Shown in pieces: positions 27,821 to 36,895 of a DNA stretch of 64,000 nt. The stretch spans positions 581,261 to 645,260 of the forward strand of contig NZ_VTEX01000001.1 in NCBI RefSeq assembly GCF_008180865.1, written 5' to 3'. The position numbers were made by a program, and so were the translations under genes. The notes below the pieces were generated by a model, which did no database searches, was not told the DNA's origin, and worked only from the letters and a program-made list of their open reading frames with translations. The stretch comes from Rossellomorea aquimaris. GTDB lineage: Bacteria > Bacillota > Bacilli > Bacillales > Bacillaceae_B. Numbering within the stretch: position 1 is the stretch's first letter; every line of letters starts with the position of its first letter.

Positions 27821-28982
27821 TGATATGTTATCACAAGATGAAATTGATGCGTTGCTCCGTGGGTCTGCAGAGCCTGAAGAGGAAACAGAAGAGCGCAAAG
27901 AGATAAATAGTAATGATTACATTAGTTCTATGGAAGAGGATGCTTTAGGTGAAATAGGGAACATCTCCTTTGGGAGTTCTGCAACGGCTTTATCCACTTT
28001 GCTCAATCAGAAGGTTGAGATTACGACCCCTAAAGTAACGATTATTGATAAAAATTATTTAGAAGAGGAATTTCCTCATCCGTATGTCGCCATTCAAGTT
28101 CAATATACTGAGGGTTTTTCAGGCGTGAACCTGCTGGTTATCAAACAATCTGATGCATCCATCATCGCTGACTTGATGCTTGGAGGAGATGGAAGGAACC
28201 CATCAGGTGATTTGGGTGAAATTCAGCTTAGTGCCGTTCAAGAGGCAATGAATCAAATGATGGGTTCTGCTGCAACCTCCATGTCTACGGTATTTAGTAA
28301 GAAAGTGGATATTTCACCACCTTCCATCGATTTGATGTACATACCTCAAGGAGAGGGAGAAGAAAACCTCCCTGATCAAGATCTATTAGTAAAAGTATCT
28401 TTCACATTGAAAATCGGCGATCTCATTGATTCTAGCATCATGCAGCTCTTGCCCTTAGGTTTTGCCAAGAGCCTGGTGGATGAATTAATGAATGGTGGAG
28501 CTTCTGAAGAAGTTGCAGCAGCGGTTTCTCCGAGCCTGGAATCTTCCGCAGCTCCACAACCAGAGCCTGTTTATAGCAGTACGTATGAGGAACCTGTCCG
28601 TACTTCCCAAAAGCACGCATCTCCTCAGCATCTGGGGGGACAAGGGGTGAATGGAGAAACGGTAAATGTCCAACCTGCTACGTTCAGTAATTTTGAACCG
28701 ACAACATTGGGACAACAGGAAACAAAAAACTTGAATATGTTACTGGACATTCCCTTGCAGGTCACGGTAGAGCTTGGAAGGACGAACCGATCTGTCAGGG
28801 ACATACTCGAGTTATCGTCCGGTTCCATAATAGAGCTTGATAAATTAGCGGGGGAACCGGTTGATATCCTTGTAAACAGTCAATTGATGGCTAAAGGGGA
28901 AGTAGTAGTGATAGATGAGAACTTTGGTGTCAGAATTACGGACATTGTAAGTCAAAGTGATCGTATTAAAAAACTTAAATAA
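27810..28982 (+). CDS. fliY: Flagellar motor switch phosphatase FliY
   Basis: The Bacillus-type switch protein that replaces FliN and also dephosphorylates CheY. The 390 residues begin with the CheY-binding peptide MLSQDEIDALLRG. Two phosphatase motifs of the D/S-x3-E-x2-N type are visible: DALGEIGN and SAVQEAMN. A Ser/Pro/Glu-rich linker (about 225-305) leads to the C-terminal SpoA/FliN domain with QVTVELGRTNRSVRDILEL. GGGGGGAG upstream supports the start; ATG 27813 is an equally possible neighbour. Confidence 0.96.
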   Translation: MMSDDMLSQDEIDALLRGSAEPEEETEERKEINSNDYISSMEEDALGEIGNISFGSSATALSTLLNQKVEITTPKVTIIDKNYLEEEFPHPYVAIQVQYTEGFSGVNLLVIKQSDASIIADLMLGGDGRNPSGDLGEIQLSAVQEAMNQMMGSAATSMSTVFSKKVDISPPSIDLMYIPQGEGEENLPDQDLLVKVSFTLKIGDLIDSSIMQLLPLGFAKSLVDELMNGGASEEVAAAVSPSLESSAAPQPEPVYSSTYEEPVRTSQKHASPQHLGGQGVNGETVNVQPATFSNFEPTTLGQQETKNLNMLLDIPLQVTVELGRTNRSVRDILELSSGSIIELDKLAGEPVDILVNSQLMAKGEVVVIDENFGVRITDIVSQSDRIKKLK

Positions 28983-29009
28983 CAGAGACGATGATGGAGG
29001 ATGACGATA

Positions 29010-29372
29010 ATGGCTAATAAAATTCTAATTGTAGATGATGCGGCTTTTATGAGAATGATGATTAAAGATATTTTAACAAAAAACGGGTTTGATGTGGTAG
29101 GAGAGGCAGCCGATGGAAGTCAAGCTGTAGATAAATACAAGGAACTGAAACCTGACCTTGTCACTATGGATATTACGATGCCTGAAAAAGATGGTATTGC
29201 AGCTTTAAAGGAAATCAAAGCAATCGACGCCGGTGCGAAAATCATTATGTGCTCTGCAATGGGTCAACAAGCAATGGTGATTGATGCCATACAAGCGGGT
29301 GCAAAGGATTTTATCGTTAAACCTTTCCAGGCCGATCGTGTGATCGAAGCCATTCAAAAAGCTCTAAGCTAA
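29010..29372 (+). CDS. cheY: Chemotaxis response regulator CheY
   Basis: The single-domain response regulator that, when phosphorylated by CheA, binds FliM and changes motor rotation. The 120 residues have the acidic pair Asp9-Asp10, phosphoacceptor Asp54 (VTMDITMPEKDG), Ser/Thr in MCSAMG and Lys in FIVKPF. GGAGG lies nine bases before ATG 29010; the ATG at 29001 is too close to it. As in Bacillus it lies between fliY and fliO rather than with the other che genes. Confidence 0.97.
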   Translation: MANKILIVDDAAFMRMMIKDILTKNGFDVVGEAADGSQAVDKYKELKPDLVTMDITMPEKDGIAALKEIKAIDAGAKIIMCSAMGQQAMVIDAIQAGAKDFIVKPFQADRVIEAIQKALS

Positions 29373-29396
29373 CAGATTAGTAAGAAGGTGCATGTA

Positions 29397-30029
29397 TTGA
29401 AGAAGATTCAAATTCTAGTGAGTCTTATTGTTTTTATCATTACTGCAAATGCTGTAAATGTAACAGCATTTGCAGAAGTGAATAATGTCAAGGACTGCAT
29501 AGAACATCCAGAGAAATGCAATGAACAGCAAAATAATGAGGCTGACACCTCAGGCGCTGCTACTTCGGTTACTTTTTCGGATTATCTTAAAATGATCGTT
29601 GCTCTTATCTTTGTAGTTGCGCTCATATATTTTTTATTGAAATTTATCAATCAAAAAGGAAGGTCCTTTCAACAAACTAAATTAATCAATCATTTAGGTG
29701 GAACGCCTCTGGGGGGAAATCGTTCCGTCCAAATTGTTAAAGTAGGCAAACAAGTACTGGTACTCGGTGTAGGAGAAGATATTCAGCTATTGAAAGAGAT
29801 TCAGGATGAGAAAGAGAAAGAAGAGATACTATCCTTTTATCAGGACGCTCAATTTCCTGATGCCAAAACAACCGTTTCCAGTTGGTTATCAAAACTAAAA
29901 AGTCCTCCGCCATCATCTGACTCAAGCTCATTTCAATCACAGTTGAAATCACAGCTGGAGGAAATGAAAAAGGGAAGAAAGAAGATGTTCAAGGATCTAA
30001 AGAATAAGGAGAATCATTCTGATGAATGA
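29397..30029 (+). CDS. fliO: Flagellar biosynthetic protein FliO (FliZ)
   Basis: FliO helps assemble the FliP ring of the export gate. The 210 residues start with a signal-peptide-like hydrophobic segment (about 1-25, ending AFAEV), then a short extracytoplasmic part with two Cys, a membrane helix (about 60-80, IVALIFVVALIYFLLKF) and a cytoplasmic domain with NHLGGTPLGGNRSVQIVKVG. The start is TTG 29397 after AAGAAGGTG. It overlaps fliP by eight bases. Confidence 0.93.
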   Translation: MKKIQILVSLIVFIITANAVNVTAFAEVNNVKDCIEHPEKCNEQQNNEADTSGAATSVTFSDYLKMIVALIFVVALIYFLLKFINQKGRSFQQTKLINHLGGTPLGGNRSVQIVKVGKQVLVLGVGEDIQLLKEIQDEKEKEEILSFYQDAQFPDAKTTVSSWLSKLKSPPPSSDSSSFQSQLKSQLEEMKKGRKKMFKDLKNKENHSDE

Positions 30030-30687
30030 ATTCATGGAGTTTTTTAATAGTAGTTCTGCAGATAATGTATCGACAAGTGTAAAGCTGCTATTACTATTTA
30101 CCGTCCTTTCCCTGGCACCCAGTATCTTGATTTTAATGACATCTTTTACCCGGATCATGATTGTCCTATCCTTTGTCAGGACTTCTCTTGCCACACAACA
30201 AATGCCACCGAATCAGGTATTGATTGGAATCTCTTTATTTCTTACGTTTTTTATCATGGCTCCAACTTTTCAAGAGGTAAACGACGAAGCATTGACACCT
30301 CTTTTTAACGAAGAGATTAATCTTGAAGAAGCTTACGACAAGGCTTCGGTCCCGTTTAAAGAATTTATGAGTAAGCACACAAGACAAAAGGATTTAGAGT
30401 TGTTTTTACAATATTCCGGGGCTGATCGACCCGAATCTGTGGAAGACATTCCCCTTACATCCTTAGTGCCGGCATTTGCGTTAAGTGAAATTAAGACGGC
30501 TTTTCAAATAGGATTTATGATTTTTATTCCTTTCTTAGTCATCGACATGGTGGTAGCAAGTGTCCTGATGTCCATGGGGATGATGATGCTCCCTCCTGTT
30601 ATGATTTCATTGCCTTTCAAGATTTTACTGTTTGTGTTAGTGGATGGCTGGTATTTAGTAATAAAATCTCTTTTACAAAGTTTTTAA
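30022..30687 (+). CDS. fliP: Flagellar type III export gate protein FliP
   Basis: A core subunit of the FliPQR export gate. The 221 residues have four hydrophobic helices and the family blocks LLLLFTVLSLAPSILILMTS, FTRIMIVLSFVRTSLATQQM, PPNQVLIGISLFLTFFIM and MGMMMLPPVMISLPFKILLF. The Bacillus protein has the same length. It begins inside fliO and is followed 14 bases later by fliQ. Confidence 0.97.
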   Translation: MNEFMEFFNSSSADNVSTSVKLLLLFTVLSLAPSILILMTSFTRIMIVLSFVRTSLATQQMPPNQVLIGISLFLTFFIMAPTFQEVNDEALTPLFNEEINLEEAYDKASVPFKEFMSKHTRQKDLELFLQYSGADRPESVEDIPLTSLVPAFALSEIKTAFQIGFMIFIPFLVIDMVVASVLMSMGMMMLPPVMISLPFKILLFVLVDGWYLVIKSLLQSF

Positions 30688-30701
30688 GTAGGTGAGTTTC
30701 A

Positions 30702-30971
30702 ATGAATGCTGAATCTGTTATCGCGATAGCGGAGCGTGGAATATATGTAACCCTCATCGTTTCCGGTCCATTACTGCTTTTAGCCCTTGTAGTAGGATTG
30801 ATCGTCAGTATTTTTCAAGCAACAACACAAATACAGGAACAAACACTTGCGTTTATTCCTAAAATCGTGGCGGTCTTGATCGGGATTGTTTTCTTTGGAC
30901 CTTGGATGTTAACGAAGCTTGTGACGTATACCTCACAAATCTTCTCAGATTTAACAAGGTTCGTAGGGTAA
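30702..30971 (+). CDS. fliQ: Flagellar type III export gate protein FliQ
   Basis: The small two-helix subunit of the FliPQR gate. The 89 residues contain GPLLLLALVVGLIVSIFQAT followed by TQIQEQTLAFIPKI, the family signature. TAGGTGAG precedes the ATG. It lies four bases before fliR. Confidence 0.97.
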   Translation: MNAESVIAIAERGIYVTLIVSGPLLLLALVVGLIVSIFQATTQIQEQTLAFIPKIVAVLIGIVFFGPWMLTKLVTYTSQIFSDLTRFVG

Positions 30972-30975
30972 GAGA

Positions 30976-31752
30976 ATGGAAGAGCTTGTACCCATTCTAT
31001 CGGTATACTTACTAGTGTTTGTAAGGGTTTCGGCTTTTTTTGTCACGATGCCGCTGTTTTCATACCGTAACATACCCGCACAACATCGGATCGCTTTCTC
31101 GGTGGTACTCTCCTGGGTCATGTACTATACGATTGAATCTACGTCATTTGAAATCAACGGCCACTATTTTTTGCTGATCATGAAAGAAGCCATGATCGGA
31201 CTTCTCATCGGTTTTGTTGCCTATATGATCGTCACGGCCATTCAGATAGCCGGTGGGTTTATAGATTTTCAAATGGGGTTTGCCATTGCCAATGTGATCG
31301 ATCCCCAAACAGGAGCTCAAAGCCCCTTGATGGGACAGTATCTATATACATTTGCACTTCTTTTATTGCTTGCTCTCGATGGTCATCATCTGCTCCTGGA
31401 TGGAATTTTTTATAGTTATCAGCTGATCCCGATTGATAGTCCATGGATACCTTTTGGAGATGAGAGATTAATTGACTATGTCATGACATCTTTTAACTCA
31501 ATGTTCATCATTGCTTTTCAAATGTCGATTCCTGTTGTCGCAACGCTGTTCCTTGTAGATGTGGCCTTGGGGATTGTGGCTCGTACTGTACCGCAGTTGA
31601 ACGTCTTCGTCGTAGGGTTTCCTATCAAGATTGCCGTTGCATTTATCGTGTTGTTTATTGTAATGGGAGTGATGTTTGCTGTCATGCAGCAGCTTTTTGA
31701 AATGATGTTCGTGACCATGAGAGATTTAATGAAAATTATTGGAGGCACATAA
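30976..31752 (+). CDS. fliR: Flagellar type III export gate protein FliR
   Basis: The third gate subunit, with six predicted membrane helices in 258 residues. Recognisable blocks are LLVFVRVSAFFVTMPLF at the N-terminus, GFIDFQMGFAIANVIDP in the middle and PQLNVFVVGFPIKI near the C-terminus. Its last bases overlap the ribosome binding site used by flhB, whose TTG start follows two bases after the fliR stop codon. Confidence 0.97.
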   Translation: MEELVPILSVYLLVFVRVSAFFVTMPLFSYRNIPAQHRIAFSVVLSWVMYYTIESTSFEINGHYFLLIMKEAMIGLLIGFVAYMIVTAIQIAGGFIDFQMGFAIANVIDPQTGAQSPLMGQYLYTFALLLLLALDGHHLLLDGIFYSYQLIPIDSPWIPFGDERLIDYVMTSFNSMFIIAFQMSIPVVATLFLVDVALGIVARTVPQLNVFVVGFPIKIAVAFIVLFIVMGVMFAVMQQLFEMMFVTMRDLMKIIGGT

Positions 31753-31753
31753 A

Positions 31754-32836
31754 TTGAAGTGGTTATCATTAGACCTGCAGTTTTTCAGTGGGGAAAAGAC
31801 GGAGAAAGCGACTCCGAAAAAAAGGGACGACGCGCGGAAAAAAGGACAAACAGCCAAAAGCCAGGATGTGAATACAGCAATTATCCTCCTTGCCGTTTTT
31901 TTATTCCTTACATTCAGTGCTTCATATATTGGAAATATTGTGTTCGATCTCTTCAATCAAACCTTTCAGGAATATATGCTGATGGAACTGACAGAGAATA
32001 CAGTTCAAGTCATAACCATGGATATTATGAAAGAGCTTGCGTTACTTCTCGGACCGATTATGTTAGTGGCCTTACTTGCCGGATTGTTTTCGAATTATAT
32101 TCAAGTAGGAGTCATGTTCACCACGAAACCACTGGAGCCGAAGCTTGAAAAGATTGATCCGATTAAAGGGTTCAAGCGCATTTTTTCTTTAAGAGCAATC
32201 GTTGAACTATTAAAATCCATTTTGAAAATTTCATTTGTTGGGGCAATCACCTTTGTCATTCTCTGGATGAATATTGATCAAGTGTTAAGCTTATCGTTTA
32301 AATCAGTGGGGGATTCATTAGCGACGATGGCGAGCTTAACTGTCCAAATGGGAATCGCTGCATCACTGGCGTTACTATTCTTATCATTATTCGATTTTCT
32401 TTATCAGAAATATGATTTTGAAAAAAATATTCGAATGTCAAAGCAGGATCTAAAAGATGAACATAAAAACATCGAGGGTGATCCTCTGATTAAATCCAAA
32501 ATTAAGCAAAGACAGCGTGAAATGGCCATGAGACGCATGATGCAGGAAGTTCCTGAAGCAGATGTGGTAATTACAAACCCTACTCACTTTGCCATTGCTC
32601 TTAAATACGATGAGAATAAAATGGATGCTCCTTATGTAGTGGCGAAAGGCGTTGACTATCTAGCGCAGAAGATTAAATATATCGCGAATGAAAACGACGT
32701 GGTTATGGTGGAAAATCGTCCTTTAGCCCGGTCCCTTTACGACTCGGCTGAAATAGGCGATGCAGTACCTGAAGAATTTTTCAAAGCAGTTGCAGAAATT
32801 TTAGCTTATGTTTACCGAATAAAAAATCAAATGTAA
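31754..32836 (+). CDS. flhB: Flagellar type III export switch protein FlhB
   Basis: FlhB switches the export gate from rod/hook to filament substrates after self-cleavage. The 360 residues equal the B. subtilis length. The N-terminus LDLQFFSGEKTEKATPKKR, four membrane helices and the cytoplasmic domain with the cleavage motif NPTH at 275-278 are present, followed by FAIALKYDENKMDAP. The start is TTG 31754, eight bases after GGAGG; an in-frame TTG at 31739 would overlap fliR. Its C-terminal domain has a free-standing relative in YlqH (3374-3655). Confidence 0.97.
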   Translation: MKWLSLDLQFFSGEKTEKATPKKRDDARKKGQTAKSQDVNTAIILLAVFLFLTFSASYIGNIVFDLFNQTFQEYMLMELTENTVQVITMDIMKELALLLGPIMLVALLAGLFSNYIQVGVMFTTKPLEPKLEKIDPIKGFKRIFSLRAIVELLKSILKISFVGAITFVILWMNIDQVLSLSFKSVGDSLATMASLTVQMGIAASLALLFLSLFDFLYQKYDFEKNIRMSKQDLKDEHKNIEGDPLIKSKIKQRQREMAMRRMMQEVPEADVVITNPTHFAIALKYDENKMDAPYVVAKGVDYLAQKIKYIANENDVVMVENRPLARSLYDSAEIGDAVPEEFFKAVAEILAYVYRIKNQM

Positions 32837-32854
32837 GCAGTTAGGAGAGAAATA

Positions 32855-34891
32855 ATGTCAGCAAGAGATTTATCCGTACTAGCCAGTGTCATATTGATCG
32901 TTGCCATGCTTATCATCCCGTTCCCATCCTGGTTATTAAGCTTATTGATCATCGTAAATATTTCACTTGCACTCCTTGTACTCCTAACCTCGATGAATAT
33001 GAATGAACCATTGCAATTTTCGATATTCCCTTCCCTATTATTATTGTTAACACTTTTTCGATTAGGTCTAAATGTTTCCACAACGAGATCGATCCTTAGT
33101 AAAGGTGAAGCAGGGGACGTTGTGGAAACCTTTGGAACATTCGTTGTAGGAGGAAATATCCTCGTCGGCCTAGTTGTATTCATCATCCTCATCGTGATTC
33201 AATTTATTGTCATAACAAAAGGATCTGAGCGTGTGTCCGAGGTCGCGGCGAGATTTACACTCGACGCGATGCCTGGTAAGCAGATGAGTATAGACGCGGA
33301 TTTGAATGCAGGGATGATATCAGAGCATGATGCCAGAAATCGTCGGGAAAAAGTAGGTCGGGAAGCAGATTTCTATGGTGCCATGGACGGGGCTTCCAAG
33401 TTTGTTAAGGGAGATGCCATAGCTGGAATAGTCATTGTCATGATCAATTTAATCTTCGGTATTATTATCGGCATGACACAACAAGGGCTGCCTATTGCCG
33501 AAGCGGCAACCCGTTATTCCTTACTTACAGTCGGAGATGGAATCGTCAGTCAGATACCTGCCCTGTTGATCTCAACCGCTACGGGCATCGTGGTGACACG
33601 AGCCGCATCTGAAGGAAATCTGGGACAAGATATCATGAATCAGCTACTTGCTTATCCTGCAATGCTGTATGTAGCTGCCTTCACGATCTTCATGCTGGGT
33701 GTAGCAACTCCTATTAATGATATCTTAACCATTCCAGTGGCAGCCTTATTAGCGATAGGGGCCTACATGCTTTCAAGGTCACCGAAGGAAACTGAATCCG
33801 ACATGATGGAAATGGAAGAAGAAGTAGAGCAGGACGAAATGAAAAGTCCGGAGAGTGTCGTGAACTTACTGAATGTTGATCCGATTGAATTTGAGTTCGG
33901 CTATGGTCTGATTCCCCTTGCCGATACGAATCAGGGAGGAGATCTCCTTGACCGGATTGTAATGATACGCCGTCAATTAGCGATAGAGCTTGGGCTGGTC
34001 ATACCTGTAGTAAGGATTCGGGATAACATACAACTTCAACCGAATGAATATCGTTTGAAAATCAAAGGCAATGAGATGGCCCGTGGAGAGCTTTTGCTTG
34101 ATCATTATTTAGCCATGAGTCCAGGTGTGGAGGATGATTCCATTGAGGGAATTGATACAATCGAGCCATCATTCGGTCTTCCGGCTAAATGGATTTCAGA
34201 AGAAATGAAAGAGCAGGCAGAAATATTCGGATATACGGTTGTGGATCCGCCGTCAGTGGTGTCGACCCACATAACCGAAATGATTAAAACAAATGCCCAT
34301 GAACTACTGGGCAGGCAGGAGACGAAACAGCTCATTGATCACCTGCAGGACTCCTACCCGATATTAGTGGAAGAAGTGACGCCGAATCCTTTAACAGTAG
34401 GTGAAGTACAAAAAGTATTAGCCAAGTTGTTAAAGGAAAATGTGTCTATCAGAAATTTGCCGATTATTTTTGAAACACTTGCTGATTATGCCAAAATGAG
34501 TTCAGATACAGATCTTTTAGCTGAATATGTCAGGCAGTCGTTGGCAAGGCAAATCACCAGTCAATATGTTCAAGGAGATGCTTCCTTAAAGGTTGTGACT
34601 ATGTCGGGAAAGGTTGAAAAATTGATTGCCGACGCCATTCAACAAACGGAACATGGAAATTATTTATCCATGGATCCAAACGATTCTCAAGGAATCCTTG
34701 AGGCAGTCGCATCACAAATGGAGCAGTTGTCTCTTATGGAGGAGTCACCGATCATTCTGTGTTCCCCGGCTGTGAGAATGTACGTAAGACAATTGACAGA
34801 AAGGTATTTTCCTCAAGTACCGATCATTTCATATAACGAATTAGAAGCAAATGTAGAAGTTCAAAGTTTAGGGGTGGTGAATGTCGGATGA
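32855..34891 (+). CDS. flhA: Flagellar export apparatus protein FlhA
   Basis: The largest export-gate component; its cytoplasmic ring receives substrate-chaperone complexes. The 678 residues have eight predicted membrane helices in the first half (to about 310), the loop block GSERVSEVAARFTLDAMPGK and DFYGAMDGASKFVKGDAIAG, an acidic linker (about 313-330) and the C-terminal export domain with EIVDPP-like VVDPPSVVSTH. It overlaps flhF by four bases. Confidence 0.98.
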   Translation: MSARDLSVLASVILIVAMLIIPFPSWLLSLLIIVNISLALLVLLTSMNMNEPLQFSIFPSLLLLLTLFRLGLNVSTTRSILSKGEAGDVVETFGTFVVGGNILVGLVVFIILIVIQFIVITKGSERVSEVAARFTLDAMPGKQMSIDADLNAGMISEHDARNRREKVGREADFYGAMDGASKFVKGDAIAGIVIVMINLIFGIIIGMTQQGLPIAEAATRYSLLTVGDGIVSQIPALLISTATGIVVTRAASEGNLGQDIMNQLLAYPAMLYVAAFTIFMLGVATPINDILTIPVAALLAIGAYMLSRSPKETESDMMEMEEEVEQDEMKSPESVVNLLNVDPIEFEFGYGLIPLADTNQGGDLLDRIVMIRRQLAIELGLVIPVVRIRDNIQLQPNEYRLKIKGNEMARGELLLDHYLAMSPGVEDDSIEGIDTIEPSFGLPAKWISEEMKEQAEIFGYTVVDPPSVVSTHITEMIKTNAHELLGRQETKQLIDHLQDSYPILVEEVTPNPLTVGEVQKVLAKLLKENVSIRNLPIIFETLADYAKMSSDTDLLAEYVRQSLARQITSQYVQGDASLKVVTMSGKVEKLIADAIQQTEHGNYLSMDPNDSQGILEAVASQMEQLSLMEESPIILCSPAVRMYVRQLTERYFPQVPIISYNELEANVEVQSLGVVNVG

Positions 34892-36045
34892 AAGTAAAGA
34901 AATATGCAGCGCCTTCCATGAATGAGGCAATGAAAAAGGTAAGATCTGAATTAGGGGATGATGCCGTCATCCTAAACTCTAAAGTAGCATATACGGGCGG
35001 TTTCATAGGGTTATTCAAAAAGAAAATGATTGAAGTCATTGCTGCCATTGATCCAGAGGTTGAGAGTGAAAGGTTAGAGATGAGTAGAATGAAAGCGACA
35101 TATGCACCAATCGCTCCTCCTTCTCCATCCGAAAAAAAATACGAAGTACCTAATAAATTGGTAGAGTCAGAATTAAAAGAACTAAAACAAATGATCTCTA
35201 CTATTAAAAAAAAAAATCAATTCGAGAAATTCCCTGAAGATGTTCAAGAAATCTTGCTATTCCTTAAAAATCATGACATCAGTGATACAACTCTCTTCCG
35301 ATTGGGCGACTACCTTGAAGAGAGAATCAAGAGTGGATTTCTTCCTGGGAACAATCGAAATGAATGGGCTAAACAGGAAGTCCAACATTTTCTGGATGGT
35401 CTTCTGCAAGGAATCGCTCTTGGGGGTATGAGTTACAAGAAGAAATACATTAACGTCATAGGCCCAACAGGTGTGGGGAAAACAACTACTTTAGCGAAAA
35501 TGGCGGCTGAAGCAGTCATTGAGAAACGGATGAAAATAGCTTTCATCACGACAGATACATATCGTATTGCAGCGATCGAGCAATTAAAGACGTATGCAGG
35601 TCTGTTGAATGTTCCAGTTGAAGTAGTCTATAAAATAGAAGACTTTAAAAAAGCAATCGATAAATTCCAGGACTACGACCATGTATTCATTGATACTGCA
35701 GGCAGGAATTTCAGGGAAAAGAAATATGTAGAGGATTTGCGGGGAATTATTGACTTCGACCACCGCATGGAGACGTTCCTGGTTCTTTCCCTGACGAGCA
35801 AGGAGAGGGATATGAAGGAAATCATTTCACAGTTTTCTTCAATTGGCATTGATCGGTTTATTTTCACGAAACTAGATGAAACATCCAGTTACGGTTCTAT
35901 GATCAATATGATGACAGAGGTGAAAATAGGTACATCTTATGTAACGATCGGTCAGGATGTACCGGAGGATATTACCGAGGTAAATGTTGAAGAAATAAGT
36001 CATTTACTAATGAAAGGATTTCGATATGAAAGATCAAGCATATAA
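34888..36045 (+). CDS. flhF: Signal-recognition-particle-like GTPase FlhF
   Basis: FlhF sets the position and number of flagella. The 385 residues have an N-terminal basic/variable domain (about 1-130), a helical N domain and a G domain with G1 [27 protein letters not shown] and TKLDET. Homopolymer tracts A8 (35132-35139) and A11 (35206-35216) lie in the variable part and could slip; the longer one encodes Lys-Lys-Lys. The reading frame is intact here. It overlaps flhA by 4 and flhG by 20 bases. Confidence 0.97.
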   Translation: MKVKKYAAPSMNEAMKKVRSELGDDAVILNSKVAYTGGFIGLFKKKMIEVIAAIDPEVESERLEMSRMKATYAPIAPPSPSEKKYEVPNKLVESELKELKQMISTIKKKNQFEKFPEDVQEILLFLKNHDISDTTLFRLGDYLEERIKSGFLPGNNRNEWAKQEVQHFLDGLLQGIALGGMSYKKKYINVIGPTGVGKTTTLAKMAAEAVIEKRMKIAFITTDTYRIAAIEQLKTYAGLLNVPVEVVYKIEDFKKAIDKFQDYDHVFIDTAGRNFREKKYVEDLRGIIDFDHRMETFLVLSLTSKERDMKEIISQFSSIGIDRFIFTKLDETSSYGSMINMMTEVKIGTSYVTIGQDVPEDITEVNVEEISHLLMKGFRYERSSI

Positions 36046-36886
36046 CCTAAGGAGGAAAATGCTCATCGGCGACTCTTCTCCCGCTAAAACGATTGCAGTA
36101 GTAAGCGGAAAGGGTGGGGTTGGGAAATCGAATATCTCCACGAACCTTTCCGTTTTGCTTGGTAAAGAAAATAAGAAAGTATTATTAGTGGACCTGGATA
36201 TAGGCATGGGAAATATTCATATTTTACTAGGAAGTCATCATTCCTACTCAATCATGGATTATATTGAGGAAAAAGAACTAGATATCGGCAAGGTTATATG
36301 TGAAAATGTTCATGGCATCTCCTACATTAGTGGGGGGAATGGCCTGAAAAATATAGTGGAGTGGAAAGAGAAGCAGATAGAACGTTTTTTTGAAGTGATG
36401 GAGCATGCAGTTCAAAAGTATGATTACATACTTTTTGATATGGGTGCGGGAGCTACGAAAGAGACGTTGGAATTTCTCTTGGCGATGGACGAAATCATTG
36501 TTGTCACGACACCTGAACCTACCTCGATTACAGATGCTTACTCAATGATGAAATATATATATATGAGGGATCAAGAGAAACAGTTCTATCTGATATGTAA
36601 TCGGGCAGAATTCAAGAAGGAAGGTCTTGAAACGATCACGAGATTACAAGAAACCGTGAGGAAATTCCTCCATAAAGAGATTGTTTCTCTTGGAGTCTTA
36701 CCTGAAGATTCAACAGTAAGGAAGGCGGTCATTCATCAAACACCCTTAGTCGTCGGATACCCAGCTTCTGCCATGACTTTAAATCTGCGTACGATGTTGC
36801 ATCACCTTGTCGGGGGACCTTATCGTCCAGTTGCGAAACAGGCAGGCTTTTTAAAGAGTATGAAAAATTTATTTTTTGGGAGGTAA
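36026..36886 (+). CDS. flhG: Flagellum number regulator FlhG (YlxH, MinD-like ATPase)
   Basis: A ParA/MinD-type ATPase that stimulates FlhF GTPase activity and limits flagellar placement. The 286 residues begin with a short basic segment containing DQAYNLRRKM, the FlhF-activating region, followed by the deviant Walker A SGKGGVGKSN, VDLDIGMGN and VTTPEPTSITDAY. A C-terminal amphipathic segment (KSMKNLFFG) could bind membrane. It starts 20 bases inside flhF and precedes cheB by nine bases. Confidence 0.97.
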   Translation: MKDQAYNLRRKMLIGDSSPAKTIAVVSGKGGVGKSNISTNLSVLLGKENKKVLLVDLDIGMGNIHILLGSHHSYSIMDYIEEKELDIGKVICENVHGISYISGGNGLKNIVEWKEKQIERFFEVMEHAVQKYDYILFDMGAGATKETLEFLLAMDEIIVVTTPEPTSITDAYSMMKYIYMRDQEKQFYLICNRAEFKKEGLETITRLQETVRKFLHKEIVSLGVLPEDSTVRKAVIHQTPLVVGYPASAMTLNLRTMLHHLVGGPYRPVAKQAGFLKSMKNLFFGR

Positions 36887-36895
36887 AATTCCTGA

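Noticed and set aside
31759..32148. 129-codon + strand frame inside flhB
   Set aside because: It is a shifted frame of flhB; the flhB frame is intact, with membrane helices and the NPTH motif.
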